From Enterococcus faecalis_A (GTDB lineage Bacteria; Bacillota; Bacilli; Lactobacillales; Enterococcaceae): a stretch of DNA of 64,000 nt. How positions within the stretch are numbered: the first letter of the stretch is position 1; every line of letters begins with the position of its first letter. The notes beneath the pieces are model-generated. The model was not told the origin of the DNA, searched no databases, and worked only from the letters and a program-made list of their open reading frames with translations. Positions 26,383-34,763 of the stretch are shown here, one piece after another. Where the stretch lies: positions 62,001 to 126,000 of the forward strand of contig JBPDWA010000001.1 of the NCBI GenBank assembly GCA_051295955.1. The letters run 5' to 3'. Position numbers and translations under genes: made by a program.

Positions 26383-27699
26383 ATGGGAAAAAAATATCTT
26401 AATGAAAATGTATATGAAGCAGCACTGGAACGTTTAGACTATGTTTTCTCCAAGTTTGATCATGTTGCAATTGCGTTTTCTGGCGGAAAAGACTCCGGTT
26501 TGTTGTTGGAACTAGTTTATCAATATTACAAGGCTAAAAAGCCAACAGCGAAAGTCTCTGTTTACCATATCGATTACGAGGGAACATATCAATACACTAT
26601 TGATTATGTAAAACGTTGTATGGAAAAATATGCATCTCTTTTTGATTATTATCATTTGTGTATGCCGATCTCCGCTTCTTGTGGTGTTTCGATGTATCAT
26701 TCAACTTGGGTACCATGGCATCCCGGAGAAAAGGATCTCTGGTTGCGGCAACCACCGGAGAATGCAATTACATTAGAGAACCACAATTTTGATTTTTTTG
26801 AAGTGGGAATGTCAGATTATCTGTTCCAAACGAAATTTGGCAAATGGTTACATAAAGAAAGACAAGCCAAACATACAGCAATCTTAGTTGCTATACGTGC
26901 GCAAGAAAGTTTACATCGCTATCATGCAGTGACGCGTAACAGCTCATTTAATATGTACGGAAGAATTCGCTACAGCAAGCGAGTAACGCCTAAGATATTC
27001 AACTTTTATCCAATCTATGATTGGACCGCTGAAGACGTTTGGACCGCCTATGCAAAATTTCAATGGGATTATAATCGATTGTATGATCTTTATTACCAAG
27101 CGGGGCTTTCCATCAACGATATGCGGGTAGCCAATCCTTTTCACGACTGTGGCGTAGATTCTTTAAAATTATACAAAGTCATCGAGCCGGAAACTTGGGG
27201 GAATTTAATCGGCCGTGTCAACGGTGTTAATTTTGGTGCGATCTATGGTGGTTCAAAGGCTGTCGGCTATCGTAATATTACCTTGCCGGCAGGACACAGC
27301 TGGCAGACGTATGTGAATTTTCTGCTTAAAACACTACCTGAAAAAACCCGGAATATCTATCGCAAAAAATTCCTGTCTTCTAAACGCTACTGGTTAGAAA
27401 CAGGCGGTGCTTTACCGGTTCGTGCAATTGAAGAATTGAAGAAAACCGGTCTCCAGTTTGAAGACTTAGGCGAACCGCAGAATAAAAGAAAATACAAAAA
27501 TGAATATCGTGTAATTCGTTTCCTCACTTATCCAGACGAAGTGAATATCAAAAATTTCCGCTTGATTCCTTCTTACAAGCGGATGTGCATCACCATTTTG
27601 AAAAATGATACTTCCTGTAGATACATGGGCTTTGGTCAAACCAAAGATGAACTGCAGCGACAAAAGGAGGCGATGGCACTGTGGGGAAAAATTTCGTAA
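26383..27699 (+). CDS. ibrA: IbrA-like DUF3440 phosphoadenosine-phosphosulfate-reductase family protein
   Basis: 438 residues. The N-terminal adenine-nucleotide alpha-hydrolase domain has the PP-loop SGGKDS (residues 33-38) and an HIDYEGTYQYT segment. The family layout then continues with PIYDWTAEDVW, as in PAPS reductases, and a DUF3440 C-terminus. It lacks the catalytic ECGLH tail of sulfonucleotide reductases, so it is probably an ATP-pyrophosphatase-type enzyme acting on something else. In E. coli, IbrA with IbrB controls eib adhesin genes. It overlaps the ParB-like gene by 19 bases. A long AT-rich leader with two inverted repeats precedes it. Confidence 0.85.
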   Translation: MGKKYLNENVYEAALERLDYVFSKFDHVAIAFSGGKDSGLLLELVYQYYKAKKPTAKVSVYHIDYEGTYQYTIDYVKRCMEKYASLFDYYHLCMPISASCGVSMYHSTWVPWHPGEKDLWLRQPPENAITLENHNFDFFEVGMSDYLFQTKFGKWLHKERQAKHTAILVAIRAQESLHRYHAVTRNSSFNMYGRIRYSKRVTPKIFNFYPIYDWTAEDVWTAYAKFQWDYNRLYDLYYQAGLSINDMRVANPFHDCGVDSLKLYKVIEPETWGNLIGRVNGVNFGAIYGGSKAVGYRNITLPAGHSWQTYVNFLLKTLPEKTRNIYRKKFLSSKRYWLETGGALPVRAIEELKKTGLQFEDLGEPQNKRKYKNEYRVIRFLTYPDEVNIKNFRLIPSYKRMCITILKNDTSCRYMGFGQTKDELQRQKEAMALWGKIS

Positions 27700-28208
27700 G
27701 TCCAGTATACAATATCATTCAAGTACCAATTGAAAAAATACAAGCAAATGCTTATAATCCCAATGAAGTAGCTCCGGCAGAAATGAAATTACTAGAAAAG
27801 TCTATTTTAGTAGATGGTTACACGATGCCCATCGTTTGCTATTATGTTCAAGAAGAAGATCACTATGAAATCGTTGATGGCTTTCATCGATACTTAGTTA
27901 TGAAAAATTCAGAAGAGATTGCAACTAGGGAAGAGCATTGTTTGCCAGTGGCAGTTATTGATAAGCCATTGTCTGAACGGATGGCCAGTACGATTCGACA
28001 CAATCGTGCAAGAGGAACCCATAGCATTGATTTGATGGTCAAAATTGTTCAGCACTTGACAGAAGCTGGTGTTAGTGACAAATGGATCATGGAAAACATT
28101 GGCATGGATAAAGATGAATTGCTGCGATTAAAACAAATCAGTGGCTTGGCAGTTTTATTCGCTGAACGTGAGTTTTCACAAGCTTGGGAAGGCGACGAAG
28201 AAATTTAG
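27681..28208 (+). CDS. ibrB: IbrB-like ParB/sulfiredoxin-fold protein
   Basis: 175 residues. The ParB N-terminal-like domain begins IIQVPIEKIQANAYNPNEV and contains the core YEIVDGFHRY (equivalent to the GERR/DGxHR box), then TIRHNRARGTHS, which corresponds to ParB box II, and a helical C-terminus that includes a likely helix-turn-helix (GVSDKWIMENIGMDKDELLRL). Such domains can bind and hydrolyse nucleotides. The start is GTG 27681, with AAAAGGAGG upstream inside ibrA, so it is translationally coupled. A strong terminator follows. Confidence 0.85.
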   Translation: MGKNFVSPVYNIIQVPIEKIQANAYNPNEVAPAEMKLLEKSILVDGYTMPIVCYYVQEEDHYEIVDGFHRYLVMKNSEEIATREEHCLPVAVIDKPLSERMASTIRHNRARGTHSIDLMVKIVQHLTEAGVSDKWIMENIGMDKDELLRLKQISGLAVLFAEREFSQAWEGDEEI

Positions 28209-28247
28209 TTAACGAAAAAAAGCAACTACGTTAGCCTAACCATAATA

Positions 28248-28296
28248 AAAGCGCATAAAAGAAAGGAAGTTTCTCCTTTCCTTCATGCGCTTATTT
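28248..28296 (+). terminator. Terminator of the ibrAB-like operon
   Basis: AAGCGCAT pairs with ATGCGCTT, with an inner GAAAGGAAG/CTTTCCTT stem, followed by TATTTATT. Confidence 0.82.
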
Positions 28297-28420
28297 ATTC
28301 GTAATAAGCGAAAAAGACAGCCTTCTGGCAGTAAGAGACCTTTACGAAAAGTTACCGCACAATTTCCATAAAGGACTGTTTACGACTCAAAATTATCCGT
28401 TTTTCTCTTAATCACTCGGT

Positions 28421-29128
28421 TTATTTTACGCTGCCATCAATAATTTTTTGAATAAGTTGTTGTTGGAATTCTTGACTGAATTTATCGGCAGCTTGTTTTT
28501 GTTCTGCTGGTGAAAGGCTAGGGTTTTCCATCATCAACGCCGTAACCTTTTCCGTTACGTATTGTTTGGCTTGAACTTGAATATCTGCTTGGTGTTCTTT
28601 AAGGTAAGTACCTAAATGCTTGGCTTGATCGACACTTACTACTAGCCATTCCTTAGGCAACTTAAAGGTATTGACCTGATGATCAAATTGACGATCATTG
28701 CCAGCAATACCAAACATCCACTTAGCCCAATTTTTTTTGTAAGTCCAAGCTGTTGTTTTGGCTGAGAGCTGGGCTTTTTGACTATCCTTGTTCACTTTGT
28801 TTGTGATATTTTCTGTATCTGTTTTTTGTAGTTTATCAGACTTAGTTGTTTTGTAAATATATACTTTTTCTTTACCGTCACCTAATGGTTGATACAAGAG
28901 CATCGCTGGACCTGATTGACTGTCGGCGCTAGAGACTAAAACGGTGGCTTTACTTGTTTCTGTTTTTGTCATACCAAAATGATTTTTATCATTCAATACA
29001 ATCAAATAAAGAGAAGCGATAAAAGCTATAACGAATAGGATCATTAAAAGTTTATGCCAAAGTTTTTTACCAAAAACACTGGCAATGGCAAGACCTAAGA
29101 CACTAATAATTAAACAAGCTATGATCAT
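28421..29128 (-). CDS. DUF4811 domain membrane protein
   Basis: 235 residues with two N-terminal membrane helices (about 2-20 and 28-46), then a soluble, probably extracellular domain with a basic, Gln-rich C-terminus (QEFQQQLIQKII). DUF4811 proteins are conserved in Lactobacillales and sit directly after DHA2-type MFS pumps. Here the ATG overlaps the pump's stop (ATGA). It is presumably an accessory factor for the pump; the function is unknown. Confidence 0.85.
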   Translation of the reverse strand: MIIACLIISVLGLAIASVFGKKLWHKLLMILFVIAFIASLYLIVLNDKNHFGMTKTETSKATVLVSSADSQSGPAMLLYQPLGDGKEKVYIYKTTKSDKLQKTDTENITNKVNKDSQKAQLSAKTTAWTYKKNWAKWMFGIAGNDRQFDHQVNTFKLPKEWLVVSVDQAKHLGTYLKEHQADIQVQAKQYVTEKVTALMMENPSLSPAEQKQAADKFSQEFQQQLIQKIIDGSVK

Positions 29129-30603
29129 TGTTCTTTTGCACCTACTTCCATGACCGGATTACTTTCTTTTTTGTTTAAGAAGAAAGCGATGATTAAACCT
29201 AAAATACCAAATAATGTTGCTACGATAAAGGCTGCATGATAGCCATTTAAAGTTGCAGTGGTTGCTTGGTCGCGATAAGCTAATGGCGCAGATTTAAGTA
29301 AACTGTCTGCAGGTAAGCTGTTGGTAGTTACATTGGTTAAGATACTGATTAATACCGCAGTACCGATTGAGCTGGCTACTTGTCTAAAGGTGTTGTTAAC
29401 GGCAGTTCCGTGACTGATTAAGTTCAATGGAAGAGCGTTCATTCCAGATGTTGTTACTGGCATCATTACCATGGAAATCCCGAACATCCGAATTGCATAT
29501 AAGGTTAAGATGTAAATGATGGGCGTATCTTTAGTTAAAAAGGCAAAAGGCAACGTAGCGGCTGTTAGTAAAAACATACCGGTAATGGCTAACTGGCGAG
29601 CCCCTTTTTTATCAAAAATTCGTCCGGTAATCGGCATCATAATCCCCATAACTAAAGCTCCTGGTAACAGCATTAAGCCGGAATGGAAGGCAGATTCGCC
29701 ACGGATATTTTGAATATATAGCGGTAAGACCATTTCTGCTCCGACCATTGCCATATTAGTTACACCGGCCAGTACAGCAGCAATAGTGAAGACGCCGGAT
29801 TTAAATACTCGTAATTCCAAGAATGGATGTTCTAAGCGCAATTGTCTGCGAGCGAAGAAGAAAAGTACGATCACTCCGATGGCTAAAAAGCTGATAACTT
29901 CTAAGCTGCCCCAGCCTTTGTCACCGACGCTAGAGAAGCCGTACAATAAACCGCCAAAACCGATGGTAGACAATACGACTGAGATAAGATCAATGCTTGG
30001 ATTGGACAGTTCGATAACATTTTTCATTAAGAAAGCTGCTAAAATCAATACAAGAACAACGATTGGGATGATCATTCCAAACAAATCGCGCCAGTGATAA
30101 GAGTCAATCACCCAACCGGACAAGGTTGGGCCTAAAGCTGGTGCCAGACCAATTACGATTCCGGCTGTTCCCATGGCAGTTCCTCGTTTTTCAGGTGGGA
30201 AAATAGACAACATAATTGTTTGTAACAAAGGCATTGAGACACCTACGCCGGCTGCTTGTACAAGACGACCGGTCAATAAAATACCAAAACTTGGCGCGAT
30301 AAAACAAATGACAGTTCCTGCTAAAAATATGCCCATGGCAGTCATGTAAAGCATTTTAGAACTGAATTTGTTAATCAACCAAGCACTAATGGGAATCATA
30401 ATCCCATTGACTAATAAAAATCCGGTTGTTAACCATTGTACACTAGAAGCGGAAATATCAAATTCCTTCATTAAAGTTGGTAGAGCAGTGGTCAAAAGCG
30501 TTTGGTTTAAGACCGTACAGAATGTACCGATTAATAAAACCATTACCAATAAAGACCGATTATATGGTTTCCCGTGTATATCTACGGCTTTTTTGGTAGA
30601 CAC
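29125..30603 (-). CDS. MFS multidrug efflux transporter, DHA2 family
   Basis: 492 residues with about 14 membrane helices, the DHA2 drug:H+ antiporter layout (LmrB/EmrB type). Visible are LNQTLLTTALPTLMKEF near helix 1, WLTTGFLLVNGIMIPISAWL, GRLVQAAGVGVSMPLLQ, and motif C-like GLAPALGPTLSGWVI. The start is GTG 30603, after AAAAGGAG; an extended frame upstream lacks a site. It forms an operon with the DUF4811 gene, and is divergent from a MerR-type regulator across a palindromic operator, so it should be induced by a ligand of that regulator. Confidence 0.9.
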   Translation of the reverse strand: MSTKKAVDIHGKPYNRSLLVMVLLIGTFCTVLNQTLLTTALPTLMKEFDISASSVQWLTTGFLLVNGIMIPISAWLINKFSSKMLYMTAMGIFLAGTVICFIAPSFGILLTGRLVQAAGVGVSMPLLQTIMLSIFPPEKRGTAMGTAGIVIGLAPALGPTLSGWVIDSYHWRDLFGMIIPIVVLVLILAAFLMKNVIELSNPSIDLISVVLSTIGFGGLLYGFSSVGDKGWGSLEVISFLAIGVIVLFFFARRQLRLEHPFLELRVFKSGVFTIAAVLAGVTNMAMVGAEMVLPLYIQNIRGESAFHSGLMLLPGALVMGIMMPITGRIFDKKGARQLAITGMFLLTAATLPFAFLTKDTPIIYILTLYAIRMFGISMVMMPVTTSGMNALPLNLISHGTAVNNTFRQVASSIGTAVLISILTNVTTNSLPADSLLKSAPLAYRDQATTATLNGYHAAFIVATLFGILGLIIAFFLNKKESNPVMEVGAKEQ

Positions 30604-30650
30604 ACAAATCACTCCTTTTATCTGTAAATTTTCATTAAAGCGCAATTGTT

Positions 30651-30712
30651 ACTTTACAGCTAAATAGTTAGTTTGTCAACTTGCTTGACAAAGCTGTAAA
30701 AAAAATTACAAT
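30651..30712. promoter_or_regulatory. Divergent promoters and nested palindromic operator between the MFS and MerR-type genes
   Basis: The outer arms TTTACAGCT (30653-30661) and AGCTGTAAA (30692-30700) enclose the inner arms TTTGTCAA (30672-30679) and TTGACAAA (30685-30692). The plus promoter is TTGACA (30685-30690), 16 bases, TACAAT (30707-30712) toward the regulator. The minus promoter is TTGACA (30679-30674), 17 bases, TAAAGT (30656-30651) toward the pump. One regulator dimer can cover both -35 boxes. Confidence 0.8.
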
Positions 30713-30745
30713 TAAAAAAGACATAATCAGGGGAGATGTGAAAAA

Positions 30746-31228
30746 ATGTGGTCTGAAACAATTCAGCGTCTATTAAACGAAGAGAACTTACTAGTAGGCA
30801 TCAGTGAACTAAGTGAGCTTGCAGAAGTCTCACCTCGACAATTGCGTTATTGGGAAGCCAAAGGCTATATCACTTCTGTTGCCAAATCGGATAATACTGC
30901 TCGTAAATACCAACTACCTATGGTGATCAAAGTCCATTGGATCAAGCGCTTTTTAGATGAAGGCTATACGCTGCAACGGGCGGCTGAAAAAGCCGCGCAG
31001 CAAAAACGGACGATTGCTATTGCCAAAAAAATTTTTAGTCAAACATTTCACGGAATTTCTGACATTTGTGATGGCTTTGTCGCTTTGGATTTAGGAAGCT
31101 TCGATGAAGCGGGCACCCAAAAACTGTATGTATTATTTAACGAACATACTGAAAAGAGCCGTTACGTTGTTTTACCGGCTTCTGACGATATTGTCGATTT
31201 TGTAAAAAGTGATACACGCCAAGTCTAA
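30746..31228 (+). CDS. MerR family transcriptional regulator
   Basis: 160 residues. The N-terminal winged helix (VGISELSELAEVSPRQLRYWEAKGYI, about 17-42) is a MerR DNA-binding domain, followed by IKRFLDEGYTLQRAAEKA. The C-terminal 80 residues are a small domain rather than a long coiled coil plus metal-binding loop; no Cys-rich ligand loop is visible, so the signal is probably a drug or small molecule. ATG 30746 follows GGGGAG. It faces the MFS pump and likely controls both promoters in the shared operator. Confidence 0.86.
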   Translation: MWSETIQRLLNEENLLVGISELSELAEVSPRQLRYWEAKGYITSVAKSDNTARKYQLPMVIKVHWIKRFLDEGYTLQRAAEKAAQQKRTIAIAKKIFSQTFHGISDICDGFVALDLGSFDEAGTQKLYVLFNEHTEKSRYVVLPASDDIVDFVKSDTRQV

Positions 31229-31375
31229 ATGGCTAAACCTTTAGTAACGTTCGAAAGTGACTGACCACATTTTCTCTTGAAATAAACGATTATCACTTCT
31301 GATTTTTTCATCTCTATCTTTTATTATATGTAAAATTATCCTCACTGCTAAGGATATAAATTTTGGAGGCTTTCT

Positions 31376-32527
31376 ATGACATTAAAAGAAAAAATAATTG
31401 CGGAAAGCAAACGCTTGGGCATCGACAAAATCGGTTTTGCTTCAGCCGAACCATTCTATGAGTTGGAAGCCTCTTTGAAAGAACAACGGGCCAAAGGCTA
31501 TAATTCTGGCTTTGAACATCAAGTGATTGAAGAGCGAATTTATCCGGAACGCACCTTTGAAAACCCGAAAACGATTATTGCTATTGCATTAGCTTATCCA
31601 ACTCGGATTAAAGAAAAAATTCCCAGAGACGAGAAGCGAGGACAATTCGCAAGAGCTTCTTGGGGCATTGATTATCACGACATTTTAAGAGAGCGTATGA
31701 AAGCGTTGATTGAATTTATCCGTAGTCAAGCGCAAGATCTAGAAACCAAAGAGCAATGGCGGTTTGCGCCTCAAGTGGATACTGGGGAATTGGTGGATGT
31801 TGCTGTTGCCCAAAGAGCTGGACTAGGTTTTATCGGCCGTAATGGTTTGTTGATTACAGAAGAGTTCGGCTCTTTTGTTTACCTAGGGGAAATTATTACG
31901 AATATTGATTTTGAAGTCGACGAACCAGTACCCTTTGGCTGCGGTGATTGTACACGCTGCGTGACTGCTTGTCCTACGAAGGCTTTATTAGGTGATGGAC
32001 GAATGAACGCCCAACGATGCTTGTCCTACCAAACGCAAACCAAAGGCATGATGCCAAAAGAATATCGTAAAAAAATGCATAATGTAATTTACGGTTGTGA
32101 TATTTGTCAGCTAGTGTGCCCTTACAACCGCGGAAAAGATTTTCACTTTCATACAGAAATGGAACCGGAAGTTGAAGTGGTCTATCCTAAATTGAAACCA
32201 ATGTTGTCTATGTCGAATAAAGAATTTAAACAAAAATTTGGTCATTTAGCAGGTGCTTGGCGCGGGAAAAAGCCGTTGCAAAGAAATGCAATCATCGCTT
32301 TAGCTAATTTAGGCGATCGTAGTGCCTTGCCTGAAATTGCGCAGTGTCTACAAGACGTTCGTCCGGTTATTCGTGCAACAGCTGCTTGGGCACTTGGCAA
32401 GTTGGCCAAAAAAGAACCGCTGCCATGGTTGCCTTTGTTAGAAGCTTTAAGTGAGACAGAAGCTGAACCGAAAGTACTTGAAGAAGTGAAGGAAGCAATC
32501 GAATTATTGCAGGGAACAAATGAGTGA
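31376..32527 (+). CDS. queG: Epoxyqueuosine reductase
   Basis: 383 residues. A cobalamin-dependent iron-sulfur enzyme for the last step of queuosine synthesis in tRNA (epoxyqueuosine to queuosine). Visible are the N-terminal domain (LGIDKIGFASAEPF), the two 4Fe-4S cysteine clusters CGDCTRCVTACPTKAL and CDICQLVCPYNRG (about residues 190-245), and a C-terminal HEAT-like region (ATAAWALGKLAK). Length matches QueG. ATG 31376 follows TTTGGAGG. Terminated directly after. It is single and unlinked to other queuosine genes here. Confidence 0.94.
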   Translation: MTLKEKIIAESKRLGIDKIGFASAEPFYELEASLKEQRAKGYNSGFEHQVIEERIYPERTFENPKTIIAIALAYPTRIKEKIPRDEKRGQFARASWGIDYHDILRERMKALIEFIRSQAQDLETKEQWRFAPQVDTGELVDVAVAQRAGLGFIGRNGLLITEEFGSFVYLGEIITNIDFEVDEPVPFGCGDCTRCVTACPTKALLGDGRMNAQRCLSYQTQTKGMMPKEYRKKMHNVIYGCDICQLVCPYNRGKDFHFHTEMEPEVEVVYPKLKPMLSMSNKEFKQKFGHLAGAWRGKKPLQRNAIIALANLGDRSALPEIAQCLQDVRPVIRATAAWALGKLAKKEPLPWLPLLEALSETEAEPKVLEEVKEAIELLQGTNE

Positions 32528-32533
32528 CGTAAA

Positions 32534-32586
32534 AATAAAGGAAAAGGACACAACCTGCTAAGGTGTATTCTTTTCCTTTATTTTAT
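32534..32586 (+). terminator. Terminator between queG and the GntR gene
   Basis: AATAAAGGAAAA (32534-32545) pairs with TTTTCCTTTATT (32571-32582), and an inner GGACAC/GTGT extends it. T-rich tail. Confidence 0.7.
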
Positions 32587-32589
32587 TAG

Positions 32590-33303
32590 CTAAGCTTTCA
32601 CATCTAATAAGGAATAGCCCCGCTGATCATAGCGATTACGGCTGCGGGAATATTCAATCGGTCGTCCGTTTTCCAAATAAACGACTTGTTCAACCTCTAA
32701 AATAGGATCATCAGTGGCGCAATTTAAATATTTCTGATCGTATTGATCGGATTTAGCGGCACGAATATTGCGGAATGCACCAGCGAACTGGACGCCTAAT
32801 TCACCAAGATAATCATAAATAGAGTGCTTTAAAATTTCATCTGTTAAGCCTGGAACTAAATCGGTAGGCATGTACGTATGTTCTAACACATAGGGTTTAT
32901 CTTCTAAAATCCGCAAGCGGATAATCTTATAAACTGGATGTTGCTCTTCAATCGATAATTTTTCTTGAATATTTTTTGACGGAAACATGACACTGAAATG
33001 AATGACTTCACTCGTTAATGCGCGATTGGTTTCTTTCATGTCTTTGCTTAATCCGTGGTAAACATTGAAAGGCGATGTTTCATTTTCCCAGAAAGTATGC
33101 TTTAGTACTTTGGTGCCTGAACCTCTACGAGAGTAAACAAGCCCTTCCATTGAAAGAATCGTGATCGCTTTTTTGATAGTCATTCTACTGGCAGAAAATT
33201 CATGGACTAAGTCTGTCTGATTTGGTAACAAAGAATCAGAAGGATAAACGCCGCGTTTAATACGATCTCTTAAAATATTGGCGATTTCTTCATATTTTGG
33301 CAT
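32590..33303 (-). CDS. GntR/HutC family transcriptional regulator
   Basis: 237 residues. The N-terminal winged HTH (EIANILRDRIKRGVYPSDSLLPNQTDL and SRMTIKKAITILSMEGLVYSRRGSGTKV, about 1-75) is joined to a UTRA ligand domain (about 90-235). Such proteins sense a phosphorylated sugar. ATG 33303 follows TAGGAGGA. It lies just after a broken PTS EIIC gene and next to a 6-phospho-beta-glucosidase gene, so it is likely a repressor of beta-glucoside genes. A TATAAT (33342-33337) lies on its strand in the short gap upstream. Confidence 0.88.
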   Translation of the reverse strand: MPKYEEIANILRDRIKRGVYPSDSLLPNQTDLVHEFSASRMTIKKAITILSMEGLVYSRRGSGTKVLKHTFWENETSPFNVYHGLSKDMKETNRALTSEVIHFSVMFPSKNIQEKLSIEEQHPVYKIIRLRILEDKPYVLEHTYMPTDLVPGLTDEILKHSIYDYLGELGVQFAGAFRNIRAAKSDQYDQKYLNCATDDPILEVEQVVYLENGRPIEYSRSRNRYDQRGYSLLDVKA

Positions 33304-33347
33304 AGCGCATTCCTCCTATGGGATAATAGTATATTTATTATATCATA

Positions 33348-34643
33348 TTAAATACCAGGCAAGGTTTGGTTATCGAGTAATCGTAAGAAAGGATACCATA
33401 TTAATCCGGCGATCACAATATCAAGCAGTTGTAAAAGGCCCTTTAACACCGAGTTGATAGCCAGCATGCCGCTTAAGAAAATGGGAACTGTCCAGGGAAC
33501 GGAAACACCAGTTGGAGCAGAGGCAAGATTGGCTACCATTATTAGATAATTCAACGTAGTAATGATCACCGATGCAATGAGCCAAGAAATAAAAATCATG
33601 GTGTTTAAAACAATCGGCATCCCGAAAATGACGAATTCGTTCACCTTGAAAATACCAGGAGCCACAGTCAGCCGAACGATATTGCGGTATTGTTTTTTGC
33701 TTCATGATAAATGCGATTAACAAAATAACTGCCAGTGTCATGCCTAAACCGCCAAGGCCTTTTGTAAAAGTTTTTTTTAAACGGCTTTGTAATGATGAGA
33801 GGAAACGCTTTGCCTGCTTTATAAGCCTCCAAGCTATCCAACGATAGAGTATTCCAAATCAGATCCATGACGGAATTGATGATAACTTGGCCATGAAGAC
33901 CAAGGAACTAGAGAACTTGTACGAAAAGAAGAGCCAATAAAGTAGCCAACAAGCTGCTAGCGAGTTACAACAAAGGTTTTTGAGTCAGTTTATAAATGAC
34001 GTCATGCAAATTGGTATGAAAAACGCCAACTTCAAGAGTATTGATGAGTAAAAATGAAAAGGGTTAAAATTTACTGGAATTAAAGCGACCAATGACTTTG
34101 CTACAGCAGGGTTAGCATCTTGTGGCATGCTGATCTGCCAGCCTTTTTTGTAATCCGACAAGAAATTTCAGCTGCTAAAAAAGCGACAATTATTCCGATG
34201 AACATCCTTTTAGCACCTGAGTACTCCAACGATAAAAGACCTGTTAGTTCTTCACCGTTTACGCTGCTTGCGACAAAAGGAATCAAAAGTAAAAAGCTGG
34301 CAAATGCGGCAGCATCACCAAAAATCCCTTCAACATTGTATGCTTTTGATAGGTAACACCCAATTCCAAAGGTAACAAAGGCTGACATGATGGACATTGT
34401 AGTATTTTGCCCGTTTCCCAGTAACTGGTTAAGCGTTCCTTTGGTAACGTCATTAAAAAAAGACAAATTGCTCAACACAACAGAAACGGAGCCAAATATA
34501 GTTAATGGAAATGAAAGCATAAAAGCGTCTTACAACACAGTTAAACAACGATTTCGGCCAAGCTTGTCGGGCAACCGTATAATTTTTTCACCTAATGAAT
34601 CTATAAAGTTGTTAATGGCATCCTCTTTCTTCCAAATTTTGTA
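33348..34643 (-). pseudogene. Broken PTS cellobiose/beta-glucoside EIIC gene
   Basis: The pieces on the minus strand, in order, match a lactose/cellobiose-family EIIC: a start-less N-terminus (FIDSLGEKIIRLPDKLG, near 34600-34550), an in-frame TAA near 34526, then MLSFPLTIFGSVSVVLSNL (34520 on), MPQDANPAVAKSLVALIP near 34120, DLIWNTLSLDSLEA near 33865, and the C-terminus PGIFKVNEFVIFGMPIVLN...ending at 33348. The frame changes at least three times. Full length is about 1.3 kb, as expected, so the gene is whole but inactive. It would have fed the intact GH1 enzyme. Confidence 0.88.
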
Positions 34644-34678
34644 ATTGAGCACAAAAGTAATGTACCATCAGTTTTAGT

Positions 34679-34734
34679 AAAAGTCTAGTCTTTTATTTAA
34701 AAAGATTTGATTTTTATGTTGTTTGCAGTATAAT
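34679..34734 (+). promoter_or_regulatory. Operator-like palindrome and promoter of the GH1 gene
   Basis: AAAAGTCTAGTCTTTT (34679-34694) is a 16-base near-palindrome, 12 bases before TTGATT (34707-34712). A 16-base spacer leads to TATAAT (34729-34734). The GntR regulator next door is the likely binder. Confidence 0.6.
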
Positions 34735-34763
34735 AAAAGAAAAGTAATTGAAAGGGTGTTCAA

